DNA from: MED-G78 sp964546275
Lineage (GTDB): Bacteria; Pseudomonadota; Gammaproteobacteria; Magnimaribacterales; D2472
Reading direction: 5' to 3'
Length of the DNA stretch: 60,460 bases
NCBI GenBank assembly: GCA_964546275.1
Contig: CAZJJG010000005.1
Location: 1-60,460 of the forward strand
Positions 34,775 through 42,872 of this stretch are shown here, in pieces (position 1 is the first letter of the stretch; the number at the start of each line of letters is the position of its first letter). A program made the translations under genes and the position numbers. The notes below the pieces were generated by a model. That model searched no databases and was not told where the DNA came from. It saw nothing but the letters and a program-made list of their open reading frames with translations.

Positions 34775-35320
34775 GTGAAAGATTACTTACAATATGATGA
34801 TATAAAAATTTTCAAATATGAGAATCTTTATCTATCCATAATATATACCATAGGTCATATTCTGGTTGCTATGGCATGCAATAGAATCATTACCGGCGCA
34901 TCTCTTAATATGGCTGCAGCAGATGCATTTGTTGAGCCAATTATTAATGGTTTTTGGTTCTACTTCCTTTTGGTTTATTTAAAGAAAACATTTATTAATA
35001 AAATAGAACAAAGTCAATCAACAATAATTAATGTTAGTCAGGTCGGTATTTTATTGGCAGTTTTATATACTGTCGGCCACATTCTTATTGCTATGACTTG
35101 CAACAGATTGCTTACAGGAGCTCCATTAAATCTTGCAGTCATTGATGCATTTGTAGAACCGATAATAAATGGCTTCTGGTTCTTCTTGCTTTTTGAAGTT
35201 TTTAATAAATATAAGAAGAAGAAAATCTTAAGTGGCGCGGGTAAGTATAATAACATTTCTTCATCAAGCAGAGTTTCAAGACTCGCTCCAATAAATAATA
35301 AAACACACTCTGATCTTTAG
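34775..35320 (+). CDS. Membrane protein made of two tandem DUF2061-like repeats
   Basis: The 181-residue protein consists of two copies of a two-span module. Copy one contains YTIGHILVAMACNRIITGAS and VEPIINGFWFYFLL. Copy two contains YTVGHILIAMTCNRLLTGAP and VEPIINGFWFFLLF. The lay-out (a TG in the loop, then an A-rich span and a C-terminal aromatic span) resembles DUF2061 proteins, which are usually single modules. The only start is GTG at 34775, with no clear ribosome site. It is divergent from mntR, so MntR could control it. The function is unknown; a metal-related membrane role is an inference from position only. Confidence 0.65.
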   Translation: MKDYLQYDDIKIFKYENLYLSIIYTIGHILVAMACNRIITGASLNMAAADAFVEPIINGFWFYFLLVYLKKTFINKIEQSQSTIINVSQVGILLAVLYTVGHILIAMTCNRLLTGAPLNLAVIDAFVEPIINGFWFFLLFEVFNKYKKKKILSGAGKYNNISSSSRVSRLAPINNKTHSDL

Positions 35321-35351
35321 AGTAAAAACTATATGGTTAATTTTTTTACCT

Positions 35352-35398
35352 ATTGCTTGGTGCTTTAAGTGGTAAATAGTGTATTAAAGATAAGCAAT
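35352..35398. other. Two-segment stem-loop in the 35,321-35,544 spacer
   Basis: ATTGCTT (35352-35358) pairs with AAGCAAT (35392-35398), and CTTTAA (35363-35368) pairs with TTAAAG (35384-35389) inside it. No U-run follows on either strand, so it is not a standard terminator. Nothing else is recognisable in this AT-rich spacer. Confidence 0.25.
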
Positions 35399-35544
35399 GA
35401 TTTAAGAAAAAAACGTTGGGGCTATTAGTTCAAAACTGGAACCAATTAATTATCTACTTTAAGAAAATAGGTTGTGTCTTTATTAGAAATTTATATGTCA
35501 TCTAAGATAAAATAAGTTTTATAGATAAAATCTTCAATGCATGT

Positions 35545-36543
35545 ATGAATATCCTATTTAAAAAAAATCGTAGCTTAGCCCTTCTAGTTTCTTTAATTTT
35601 TATTTCTGCTTGTGGAGGAGGAAGTGGAGGAGAAAGTCCAACTACTCCTGATCTACCCGATCCAATTTCCACACCAGATTCATCAATTCCATCATGCTCA
35701 AATTACTCATCAATTGAAAACACCCAGTATTGCTCATTTACTAAAGATGGATTAACCAGAGAATTTTATATATATGTTCCAAGTGGCTATTCAGAAAATA
35801 TTTCTCCAGTTTCTGTGTTATTTAGTCTTCATGGTGGTGGCGAATATGCTGAAAGTAATATGCAGTATTCTGGTTTTAAAGAACATGCTGATACTGACAC
35901 TTTTATTCTTATCTATCCTCAAGGTTCCTATTATGAAGATAAGGGAACAACAGGATGGAATAATGAAGATGGTGGCGTCAATGATGTAGCTTTCATTGAA
36001 AGCATTATTGATTGGACAGGTGATAACTATAATGTCCAGTTAAATGAGGTATATGCAGCAGGATTTTCTAATGGGGGCTTTATGGCATATCATTTGGCTT
36101 GTTATTTAAGTGCCAAAATTGCAGCTATAGCGCCAGTTGCTGGCCTAATGGGTAACTATAGCTATGATACATGTAGCCCACTTCACCCAACTCCATTAGC
36201 TCATATTCATGGCCTACAAGATGATGTTATTTCTATTAATGGAGGTGATGATCACCGACCTCTTGAAGACAATGGGGATACAATAGGTGTTATTAGATAC
36301 TGGCAAGATTACAACCAATGCGCAGAATTCTCTCAAGAGCTTCTCTATGATGGCGAGGATAATATAGGCACATTCAATAAGTGGACAAATTGTTCTAATG
36401 GAGCAGATATCAACTATTGGATTATTTCCAATCAAGGACATGAATGGAATGAAGACGATAAGGGCGAGGCAGGCAGCTTTGATACTTCTCAAACTTTATG
36501 GAATTTTTTAAAGCAGTTTGATATGAATGGTCTTAAAGGTTAG
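35545..36543 (+). CDS. LpqC/poly(3-hydroxybutyrate) depolymerase-like esterase lipoprotein
   Basis: The 332-residue alpha/beta hydrolase has a lipoprotein signal peptide ending in the lipobox ISAC (C23). A low-complexity Gly/Ser/Pro linker follows. The catalytic serine lies in AAGFSNGGFMAYHLAC (GxSxG), the acid in HGLQDDVI and the histidine in NQGHEWN. An oxyanion HGGGEYAE precedes the nucleophile. Relatives cleave polyhydroxybutyrate, feruloyl esters or acetyl esters, and the substrate cannot be decided here. It is anchored to a membrane facing the periplasm or exterior. Confidence 0.85.
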   Translation: MNILFKKNRSLALLVSLIFISACGGGSGGESPTTPDLPDPISTPDSSIPSCSNYSSIENTQYCSFTKDGLTREFYIYVPSGYSENISPVSVLFSLHGGGEYAESNMQYSGFKEHADTDTFILIYPQGSYYEDKGTTGWNNEDGGVNDVAFIESIIDWTGDNYNVQLNEVYAAGFSNGGFMAYHLACYLSAKIAAIAPVAGLMGNYSYDTCSPLHPTPLAHIHGLQDDVISINGGDDHRPLEDNGDTIGVIRYWQDYNQCAEFSQELLYDGEDNIGTFNKWTNCSNGADINYWIISNQGHEWNEDDKGEAGSFDTSQTLWNFLKQFDMNGLKG

Positions 36544-36555
36544 TTCATAATAAAA

Positions 36556-36631
36556 TGGTGGAGCTACGCGGGATCGAACCGCGGACCCCCTGCTTGCAAA
36601 GCAGGTGCTCTCCCAGCTGAGCTATAGCCCC
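36556..36631 (-). tRNA. tRNA-Ala (anticodon UGC)
   Basis: Read on the minus strand, 76 bases fold into a complete cloverleaf. The acceptor stem is GGGGCTA/TAGCTCC and the D arm is GCTCAGCTGGGAGAGC. The anticodon stem-loop is CCTGC-TTTGCAA-GCAGG with anticodon TGC. The T arm has GTTCGATCC, and CCA is encoded. It stands alone; no rRNA genes are in the window. Confidence 0.97.
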
Positions 36632-36726
36632 ACGAATGAGTCGCTAATTGTACTTTATTAAAGATTAACTTGTACACCTATTCAACTCACTAAAAACTAT
36701 TTCGTTAGATATTTTTACCTTAGATA

Positions 36727-36766
36727 TAAAAAAAGAGAGCTACTTAATTAAAAGTAGCTCTCTTTT
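36727..36766 (-). terminator. Rho-independent terminator of the FecA-like receptor gene
   Basis: AAAAGAGAGCTACTT (36731-36745) and AAGTAGCTCTCTTTT (36752-36766) form a 15-bp stem. On the minus strand a run of T residues follows, directly after the receptor stop codon. Confidence 0.85.
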
Positions 36767-36776
36767 AAAATTTCTA

Positions 36777-38939
36777 TTAGAAGTTGAATGTAAATCCAAA
36801 CTTCATAGATTTTGGTTTTTGCGATCTTGCTCCATTTTTTGGTGCTCTCGCAACTATATCTGCATCATCAGTTATATTTTCAATAACTGTGTATATAGTC
36901 ATTTTTTCAGAGACTTTTTGTCTTAGACTTAAGTCAATAAATGTATATGCTTCTATATTTTCAAATGCTCCACATTGTGCAGTTGAACAAGTGCTTCCAT
37001 ACTTAGCAATTCTCACATCACCACTTAGACCTTGATCTGTAACAAAACCTACAACGGCTGCTAATTGTGATTCTGGAAGATAAGGCACATCATCACCTGC
37101 AGCAACTGTTCCAAAGTAATCAGAATCAAAGCTTGATTGGAATTCAGAAGACACAGTAGCCCATGTCAGAGCCATAGGATATGAAATATTATCAGAGCCT
37201 TCAATAATAGTAGAAGCTGAAACCTCTAGACCTGATACATCAACCTCTCCACCACTAAATGTATCGCCAGCTTCACAATCACCACCGCTAGAATTTTTAC
37301 ATTCTCCTACTAGATTTGCATAATCACTTGCGAAATACATCACTTCAAGAGCGGTAACATCTTTGTTATATCTAAAACCAAGCTCCATGTTATCAGCTTG
37401 CTCAGCATCGCCACCGAATACAGGTGACATACCCTGATGGAAACCTGCAACTAATTTTAGGTTTTCATTCATGTCATATGTTGCTCCAACTCCTGTAGTT
37501 GAATAATCACCAGAAGAGCTTTTTGGATAGCTTGAATTTAGCATTGTTCTTGTTGGAACACCGTCATCCCATCTTAATTCAACTTTATCAAATTCTTCAG
37601 ATCTATGACCAACAGTAACTGCTAGAGCGCCCATAGTAATAGTATCTTGCATGAACCATGATGTTGCAGTAGTTGTTCTTAATCTGTTATTGCTTCCTGT
37701 GAAGCCAGTTGAACATGAAACTAGAGCAGAAAGAGCTCCACCTGCTGCTTGATCAGTACACTCATAGCTTTGAAGTCTGCTTTCTGAGTCTTCCATATCT
37801 CTATAACCAAAAGTTAAATCATGCATACCAATTTGTTTAGAAACATCAAATTGCATGCCTTCATTTGTATAGAATCTATTGTTGTGCTTTAACTTAACTG
37901 TTACAGCCAAATCACCATCAAGGATAGCTTGAGCATTCGCATCACCAGCATTAGCTGCAGCAATAACTTCATCAATTCCATCTTCTACGCCATGTGCTTT
38001 AGTGTTATTAGCTTTATCAACTTTAAACCAGTCTCTATGGTAGTCATTGCTCCACATAGTTGCTCTTACAGTAAATGCTTCGAAATCACCTACATAAGCA
38101 AAAGAAGTTTGATCGCCATCATTATTCATGACGTCATACTTACTCATGCCGTATCTTTTTCTTGGGCTCATATCAAAACTTGCTTGTGATAGACCAACAT
38201 AGGTTTGATTAGATGTTTCATCTACTTCAAGCATTTTTACAGTTAGCTGATGAACTCCTGATGTATAGCGCAATTTTGCTAGAGTATCTGATTTATCAAA
38301 ACCAGTATTTCCACCAACATTCATAATAGAATCGAATCCGTCTGCTGAATGATTATGAACTTCTAATAAGCCTGAAAGTTTTCCAGAGTTTAATCCAAAA
38401 GTCATATGCGTTCTTGAAAGTCCATCACTGCCCATTTCAGAAGTAATAGAACCGCCAGTTGTATCAGGAATAGGAGTACTAATCATATTAATAGCTCCAC
38501 CGATTGTAGATGGTCCTTGAGTAATAGCAGCAGGCCCTTTAAGAACTTCAACAGCATGTATTCTTCCAGTAGTTGGGAAATAGTATGCAGATGCAGATGT
38601 GTAAGGTGCTGGAGCAATAAGAACTCCATCTTCCATTAATGTAACTTTTCCAGATCTGTCAGGTGCAGTACCTCTAATAGATATATTTGGTCTTAAACCA
38701 TATCCATCTTCAGTCCTTACATAAACACCAGGAACAGCTGATAAAATTTTGTGAATGTCAGTGTCGACCATTTTAGCTAGATCTTCATTAGAAAGAACTG
38801 TTGCAGAACCTGCTACATCTTCCTGAGAACCAACTATAGTTACAGTTTCAACTGTATTCATTTCCATTTCAGCATAGGTGCTAAGACTAAATAATGCTAA
38901 AAAAGCAAATGAATTTAAGATTTTTATATTAATACTCAT
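36777..38939 (-). CDS. TonB-dependent outer-membrane receptor, FecA/siderophore type
   Basis: This outer-membrane receptor has a plug domain with VPGVYVRTEDGYGLRPN, RGTAPDRSGKVTLMEDG and VEVLKGPAAITQGPSTIGGA, followed by a 22-strand-type barrel. It ends in a terminal phenylalanine (FGFTFNF). A signal peptide (ILNSFAFLALFSLSTYA) precedes it. ATG at 38939 is chosen because AGGAG lies eight bases upstream; a longer frame would run through the Fur box. The plug resembles ferric citrate/heme receptors. With the Fur box just upstream, ferric-chelate uptake under iron limitation is the likely role. The exact ligand is unknown. A strong terminator follows. Confidence 0.9.
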   Translation of the reverse strand: MSINIKILNSFAFLALFSLSTYAEMEMNTVETVTIVGSQEDVAGSATVLSNEDLAKMVDTDIHKILSAVPGVYVRTEDGYGLRPNISIRGTAPDRSGKVTLMEDGVLIAPAPYTSASAYYFPTTGRIHAVEVLKGPAAITQGPSTIGGAINMISTPIPDTTGGSITSEMGSDGLSRTHMTFGLNSGKLSGLLEVHNHSADGFDSIMNVGGNTGFDKSDTLAKLRYTSGVHQLTVKMLEVDETSNQTYVGLSQASFDMSPRKRYGMSKYDVMNNDGDQTSFAYVGDFEAFTVRATMWSNDYHRDWFKVDKANNTKAHGVEDGIDEVIAAANAGDANAQAILDGDLAVTVKLKHNNRFYTNEGMQFDVSKQIGMHDLTFGYRDMEDSESRLQSYECTDQAAGGALSALVSCSTGFTGSNNRLRTTTATSWFMQDTITMGALAVTVGHRSEEFDKVELRWDDGVPTRTMLNSSYPKSSSGDYSTTGVGATYDMNENLKLVAGFHQGMSPVFGGDAEQADNMELGFRYNKDVTALEVMYFASDYANLVGECKNSSGGDCEAGDTFSGGEVDVSGLEVSASTIIEGSDNISYPMALTWATVSSEFQSSFDSDYFGTVAAGDDVPYLPESQLAAVVGFVTDQGLSGDVRIAKYGSTCSTAQCGAFENIEAYTFIDLSLRQKVSEKMTIYTVIENITDDADIVARAPKNGARSQKPKSMKFGFTFNF

Positions 38940-38966
38940 AAATAACACTCCTTTGTGTTTAATTGC

Positions 38967-38985
38967 GTGAATGATAATCATTATC
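38967..38985 (-). promoter_or_regulatory. Fur box of the FecA-like receptor
   Basis: GTGAATGATAATCATTATC matches the 19-base Fur consensus at 17 of 19 positions and lies 28 bases before the receptor start codon. It also extends into ATTATCATTC, giving a near-perfect palindrome around it. Confidence 0.88.
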
Positions 38986-39045
38986 ATTCGCATTTACAAG
39001 TAAAAATATAAATTTTTATGTTTAAAAAAAAGATCCTTTTAAGAC

Positions 39046-39474
39046 TTAGGCTTTAGAATTTCCTCTGATTGCAAAATATAAACCTAAAGTAAATAAGAAG
39101 ATCTGTTCTGTCTTAAATAATTTAGCTGTTATAAACCACTCAGGGTGAGCTAAATAGAATGCTCCTATCATAATGACACAGACTGCTCCACCGGAGAGTC
39201 TTGTAATTAAATTGCCTAGATCTTTAGGTATCATACCTCCCAGTATGATACCTATTCCCGCGCTAATCTCACCTATTGATACTGCTGAGGCAATTACATC
39301 AGGTGCTGGCATGCCTCCACTTTCAAACATCCTAACCATTCTTTCAGGAGGTAAAGGCAGTTTGCTGTAGCCGTGAAGGAAAAAAGAAATTCCTAGAGAA
39401 AGTCTAAGTAACCATGGAGTTATGCCTAGAAATGGTTTTGCAATGGCATCTAAAGTTTTATTTAATTTTTTCAT
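39046..39474 (-). CDS. DoxX-family membrane protein
   Basis: The 142 residues form four membrane spans of the DoxX type, with LLRLSLGISFFLHGYSKL at the start and SIGEISAGIGIILGGMIP in the second span. DoxX proteins are linked to redox and thiosulfate-oxidation membrane complexes, but many family members have no known job. The gene lies upstream of the Fur-box receptor on the same strand, with its own separate promoter region. It ends well before the Fur box. Confidence 0.8.
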   Translation of the reverse strand: MKKLNKTLDAIAKPFLGITPWLLRLSLGISFFLHGYSKLPLPPERMVRMFESGGMPAPDVIASAVSIGEISAGIGIILGGMIPKDLGNLITRLSGGAVCVIMIGAFYLAHPEWFITAKLFKTEQIFLFTLGLYFAIRGNSKA

Positions 39475-39520
39475 ACAATTAGTTTATTTAAAAAATAGGT
39501 TTGTAGCAATTTCTTTTAAA

Positions 39521-40822
39521 TTAAAGTTCTAAATCAATCTCTTCTATTACTTTAAAGCCTTTAATATCTATAAATCTTTTTAGTTCTTCATTGCCAATAT
39601 TAATATGAGCATACATTAGTCCTGTTTTACCCATTTTTTCTTCAACAACACATCCCATGCTGAATAACTTAGATCTTATATTACCTAACGTAGTGTCGAG
39701 TGAAACCCAGCCTTTATAAATTCCTTCAAATAAAGTATTGCTAATGCACTCTCTTAATTGTTCTAAGCCTAGATTCTTTTCTGCAGAAATCCATATATCT
39801 TTTAATTCAATGTCAGATCTCAATTCAAGATCTTTGTAGCCTTTTAGATCACTTTTATTATTAATGCGAATTTGAGGAATTTTAGATATACCAAGCTCTT
39901 CTAAGAGGATATCTACTTGGGTTACTTTAAATCTATAATCAGGATCAGAAATATCAACAACATGTAAAAGTAAATCTGCTGATTTAAGTTCATCAAGCGT
40001 TCCTTTAAAAGACTCAATAAGCTGAGTCGGAAGATCTGAGATAAATCCAACAGTGTCAGAGAATAAAATAGAGCTCAATTCAGGATCTACATTCTTTCTT
40101 GTTACAGAATCAAGAGTTGCAAAAAGCTTATCAGCTGCATAAAGCTCATTATCTGTAAGCTTATTAAATAAGGTAGTCTTGCCTGCATTGGTATAGCCAA
40201 CTAGGGCAACTAATTTATTGCGACTCTTCATTCTTGAATACTGATTAATTTTTTTTTGTTTATGGCTTTTCTTTAAACGCTCTTTAATCGTCTTAATTCT
40301 ATTATTAATTAATCGTTTATCTGTTTCTAACTGAGTTTCTCCAGGGCCACGAAGACCGATCCCGCCCTTTTGTCTCTCTAGGTGAGTCCACGCTCTAATA
40401 AGACGAGTAGAGAGATGAGTTAGCTGTGCTAACTCGACTTGTAATTTACCTATGTGTGTAGATGCTCTAGAGGCGAATATATCTAAAATAAGTCCAGTTC
40501 TATCTACAACCCTTACACCAAAGGCAAGCTCAAGATTTCTTTCTTGAGAAGGTGAAAGCGTGTGATTAAAAATAACTATTTCGGCGCAGGTTTTTTCAAC
40601 CGATCGTTTAATTTCTTCAATTTTACCTTTTTTTAAAAAATGGCTAGCTAGTGGTGAATCTTGTTTGCCAGAAATTTCATCAAGAATTTCAACACCAGAT
40701 GACCTGGAGAGGTCTTTAAATTCTGCAAAAGCATTAATTGCTGATTGATCTTTTTGTAATGAAGCAACCTCCATTTGTACAATAATTGCTTTTTGGGGAG
40801 TTGCGACGGGGACTTCGATCAT
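39521..40822 (-). CDS. hflX: Ribosome-splitting GTPase HflX
   Basis: HflX is a translational GTPase that splits stalled or stressed ribosomes. The 433 residues begin with the N-terminal nucleotide-associated domain, containing FKDLSRSSGVEILDEI. A coiled helical linker (GIGLRGPGETQLETDKRLI) follows. The G domain has GYTNAGKTT (G1), DTVGFISDLP (G3) and NKSD (G4). The C-terminal part matches HflX of other gammaproteobacteria. The hfq gene usually next to it is absent here. It is divergent from the small basic ORF at 40909. Confidence 0.93.
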   Translation of the reverse strand: MIEVPVATPQKAIIVQMEVASLQKDQSAINAFAEFKDLSRSSGVEILDEISGKQDSPLASHFLKKGKIEEIKRSVEKTCAEIVIFNHTLSPSQERNLELAFGVRVVDRTGLILDIFASRASTHIGKLQVELAQLTHLSTRLIRAWTHLERQKGGIGLRGPGETQLETDKRLINNRIKTIKERLKKSHKQKKINQYSRMKSRNKLVALVGYTNAGKTTLFNKLTDNELYAADKLFATLDSVTRKNVDPELSSILFSDTVGFISDLPTQLIESFKGTLDELKSADLLLHVVDISDPDYRFKVTQVDILLEELGISKIPQIRINNKSDLKGYKDLELRSDIELKDIWISAEKNLGLEQLRECISNTLFEGIYKGWVSLDTTLGNIRSKLFSMGCVVEEKMGKTGLMYAHINIGNEELKRFIDIKGFKVIEEIDLEL

Positions 40823-40908
40823 ATATTGATTCTATTGTAGAACCTTTGGTAGATTTTTTGCTATTATATTTAAGTAAACATTTTTTATTAGTGTTACAGG
40901 AGTTATAG

Positions 40909-41040
40909 ATTAATAAAGCAGAACGTTTAGCAAACTCAGATCAAGCTAGTCAAAAGCGAAAGTCAATTAAAGAAATTGTTTCAGCACAGAAGCAAAATAT
41001 TTATAGAAAAATAAGGAAGGCAAAAAAGAAGAAGGCGTAG
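40909..41040 (+). CDS. Tiny basic protein with apparent ATT start
   Basis: A 43-codon frame reads INKAERLANSDQASQKRK and ends IYRKIRKAKKKKA, very lysine-rich like ribosome-associated or nucleic-acid-binding peptides. A TAG stop lies immediately before the ATT, and the frame contains no ATG, GTG or TTG. Yet AGGAG sits seven bases upstream of the ATT, at perfect spacing. ATT starts are rare (infC is the well-known case). Either this is a true gene with a rare start, possibly poorly translated or autoregulated, or a broken gene. It is divergent from hflX and I cannot name the family. Confidence 0.5.
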   Translation: MNKAERLANSDQASQKRKSIKEIVSAQKQNIYRKIRKAKKKKA

Positions 41041-41068
41041 CCTTTATTTTTTTCTTTTGAAATTAGCT

Positions 41069-41818
41069 TTAAATAATCCAAGGCAAAATTGCCTTTCTGG
41101 ATTCAGGGTATTCTTTAAACTTATTTTTATACCATTGATGATTTGTTAAAGCTCTTGGAAAGAGATTTGCAAAGGTCCATAAAAAGAAAATAAAGCCTGA
41201 TAGACTAAAAGTAAGAATAGCCCAACCCATCCACTCTAACAGCTCTCCAAAATAATTTGGCGATGAGAGATGTTTATATAAAAAACTATTGGAAATATGA
41301 TAACCAGGGCCTTTTTCTTTTCTTAAATTTATTAAAATATAGTCTGAACGAATATTTATATATAAACCAATAATAAAAATACTAATGCCTATTATAAAAG
41401 CTGGAGATGTTAGCCAATCTAAAGGATAGCTAGCAAAATAGAAAATCCAATAAGCTTGAATAGAAACATTCACAATATTAAAACAGAATGCTGATAAAGC
41501 TATGGTTAAAGGCATTTCTTTGCCTCTCATATTAACCTTATAGGGCCAGATAAATGTTCTATGAACGTAATGGGTTAACCAGATAACTAAAAATATAATT
41601 TGAATATAGCTTAATGTTTCCCAAGTATTGATAGCTAATCCAAACATTAAGAACACGCATGGTGATTCCATAAAAACCCAACCTAATCTAGCAGATATAT
41701 TAGGACCCCATCCATTTTTAATATGCCTACCGTATGGCGCTACTACAAAAAAAAGAGAAAAGAATATAACTACAGCTATAGCAATCCATGTAATTGAAAA
41801 TATATTAAAGGAACTCAT
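41069..41818 (-). CDS. Steroid 5-alpha-reductase/isoprenylcysteine-methyltransferase-fold membrane protein
   Basis: The 249-residue protein has about six membrane spans and the C-terminal signature of the 3-oxo-5-alpha-steroid 4-dehydrogenase family. LSSPNYFGELLEWMGWA, FANLFPRALTNHQWY and YPESRKAILPW are all visible. In that family these hold the NADPH-binding part of the active site. Bacterial members may reduce an enone lipid or act as methyltransferases; the substrate is unknown. ATG at 41818 follows AAAGGA. The upstream 123-residue membrane protein gene is 15 bases away, so the two form an operon. Confidence 0.75.
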   Translation of the reverse strand: MSSFNIFSITWIAIAVVIFFSLFFVVAPYGRHIKNGWGPNISARLGWVFMESPCVFLMFGLAINTWETLSYIQIIFLVIWLTHYVHRTFIWPYKVNMRGKEMPLTIALSAFCFNIVNVSIQAYWIFYFASYPLDWLTSPAFIIGISIFIIGLYINIRSDYILINLRKEKGPGYHISNSFLYKHLSSPNYFGELLEWMGWAILTFSLSGFIFFLWTFANLFPRALTNHQWYKNKFKEYPESRKAILPWII

Positions 41819-41833
41819 ATTATTTTAATTAGC

Positions 41834-42205
41834 TCAAATAATAGAAGGAGAATAGATAACAATAAAACCTATAATAGCAAAAGTTAGTATCCCTATAAGA
41901 TCCATATAATATTCCGGTATTGTTTCTTGCGCTTCATTTACTGAATCGTAAAAATAATCTGTATTAAAGAATACTAAATAAAAGTTGCAGGCATGAAGCA
42001 GCATAACAAGGCCGACAATCCAATTTAACGGCGTGCTATTTACTAAGACAAATCCTGTGATTAATAACCCAAAGATTTCGGATCTAAGTAAAAGATTTTT
42101 ATTTTTTGGCAGCATTAACCAGTTCACAAGACTGAAGTTAAAAGTCAATAAGATAAGTGCCAGCAAAGCAATGAAGCAATATATGTAGCCTAAAATGATA
42201 GTCAT
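41834..42205 (-). CDS. Four-span membrane protein of unknown function
   Basis: The 123 residues contain four hydrophobic segments: IIL-YIYCFIALLALILLTF, EIFGLLITGFVLVN, WIVGLVMLLHACNFYLVFF and LIGILTFAIIGFIVIYSP. A short acidic loop (DSVNEAQETIPEYYMD) lies before the last span. I do not recognise a family. It is co-transcribed with the steroid-reductase-like gene, which starts 15 bases downstream, so a shared lipid-linked role is likely but unproven. Confidence 0.6.
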   Translation of the reverse strand: MTIILGYIYCFIALLALILLTFNFSLVNWLMLPKNKNLLLRSEIFGLLITGFVLVNSTPLNWIVGLVMLLHACNFYLVFFNTDYFYDSVNEAQETIPEYYMDLIGILTFAIIGFIVIYSPSII

Positions 42206-42319
42206 GACAAAATTTTACATCTTTGTTGATATATTATCTAATGGTTGTCTCGGTGCGTTAGAAAAAATAAATTATATGAATGATGGATTGGTTATATCAA
42301 AATCTTGGAAAGTGAAATC

Positions 42320-42823
42320 ATGAGTGAAAAGATGCAAAATATTTCTTTTATTGGGATGCCAGGATCAGGCAAAACTACTGTTGGGAAAAAATTAGCCTCT
42401 AAATTAAATCTTATCTTTAAAGATAGTGATTATTTGATTGAACACATTAATAAAAAAACAATTCAATCTATTTTAGATGATGAGGGTTACTTAGAGCTTA
42501 GATCTAAAGAAGAGGAAGTAATATTAGATTGCAATCTAGATGGAGTGGTCCTTGCTACAGGCGGAAGTGCAGTGTATAGCGATAAGGCAATGCGGTATCT
42601 TCAAGAGAATTCCAAAGTCATTTATTTAGATATTCCACTAGAAATAGTTATGCAAAGAGTTGGTGATTACTCAAATAGAGGTTTTGCTGAGGCAGGAGGT
42701 AAATCTCCAGAAGATGTCTATATTTCAAGAACAGCACTTTATGCTAAATGGGCTCATTTCACTATAGATAGCTCGCAAGATATTGAAACTGTTGTTAATA
42801 ATATAACTTTATCTTTATCTTAA
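42320..42823 (+). CDS. Second, divergent shikimate kinase-like protein
   Basis: The 167 residues have the AroK layout: P-loop GMPGSGKTT, acceptor-binding SDYLIE, LRSKEE and TGGSAV, and a C-terminal SRTALYAKWA. The shikimate-binding aspartate, arginines and glycines seem conserved. The lid differs, reading GDYSNRGFAEAGG where AroK has RPLL. ATG at 42320 is chosen because GGAAAG precedes it by seven bases, while the longer frame starts at TTG. Since a canonical aroK lies at 6551-7060, this paralogue may phosphorylate another small cyclic alcohol. A terminator follows. Confidence 0.75.
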   Translation: MSEKMQNISFIGMPGSGKTTVGKKLASKLNLIFKDSDYLIEHINKKTIQSILDDEGYLELRSKEEEVILDCNLDGVVLATGGSAVYSDKAMRYLQENSKVIYLDIPLEIVMQRVGDYSNRGFAEAGGKSPEDVYISRTALYAKWAHFTIDSSQDIETVVNNITLSLS

Positions 42824-42828
42824 GATAA

Positions 42829-42857
42829 AAAAAAGCCCCGCAAATGCAGGGCTTTTT
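42829..42857. terminator. Bidirectional terminator, shikimate-kinase-like gene and TonB receptor
   Basis: AAAGCCC pairs with GGGCTTT around a GC-rich CGCAAATGC tip (one mismatch). A T run follows on the plus strand and an A run precedes it, so the hairpin can serve both convergent genes. Confidence 0.85.
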
Positions 42858-42872
42858 AATTCTTACTTTGTA

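Noticed and set aside
36556..36631. tRNA-Ala as sign of an rRNA operon or an integration site
   Set aside because: No rRNA lies near, and no integrase or repeated tRNA end is seen on either side.
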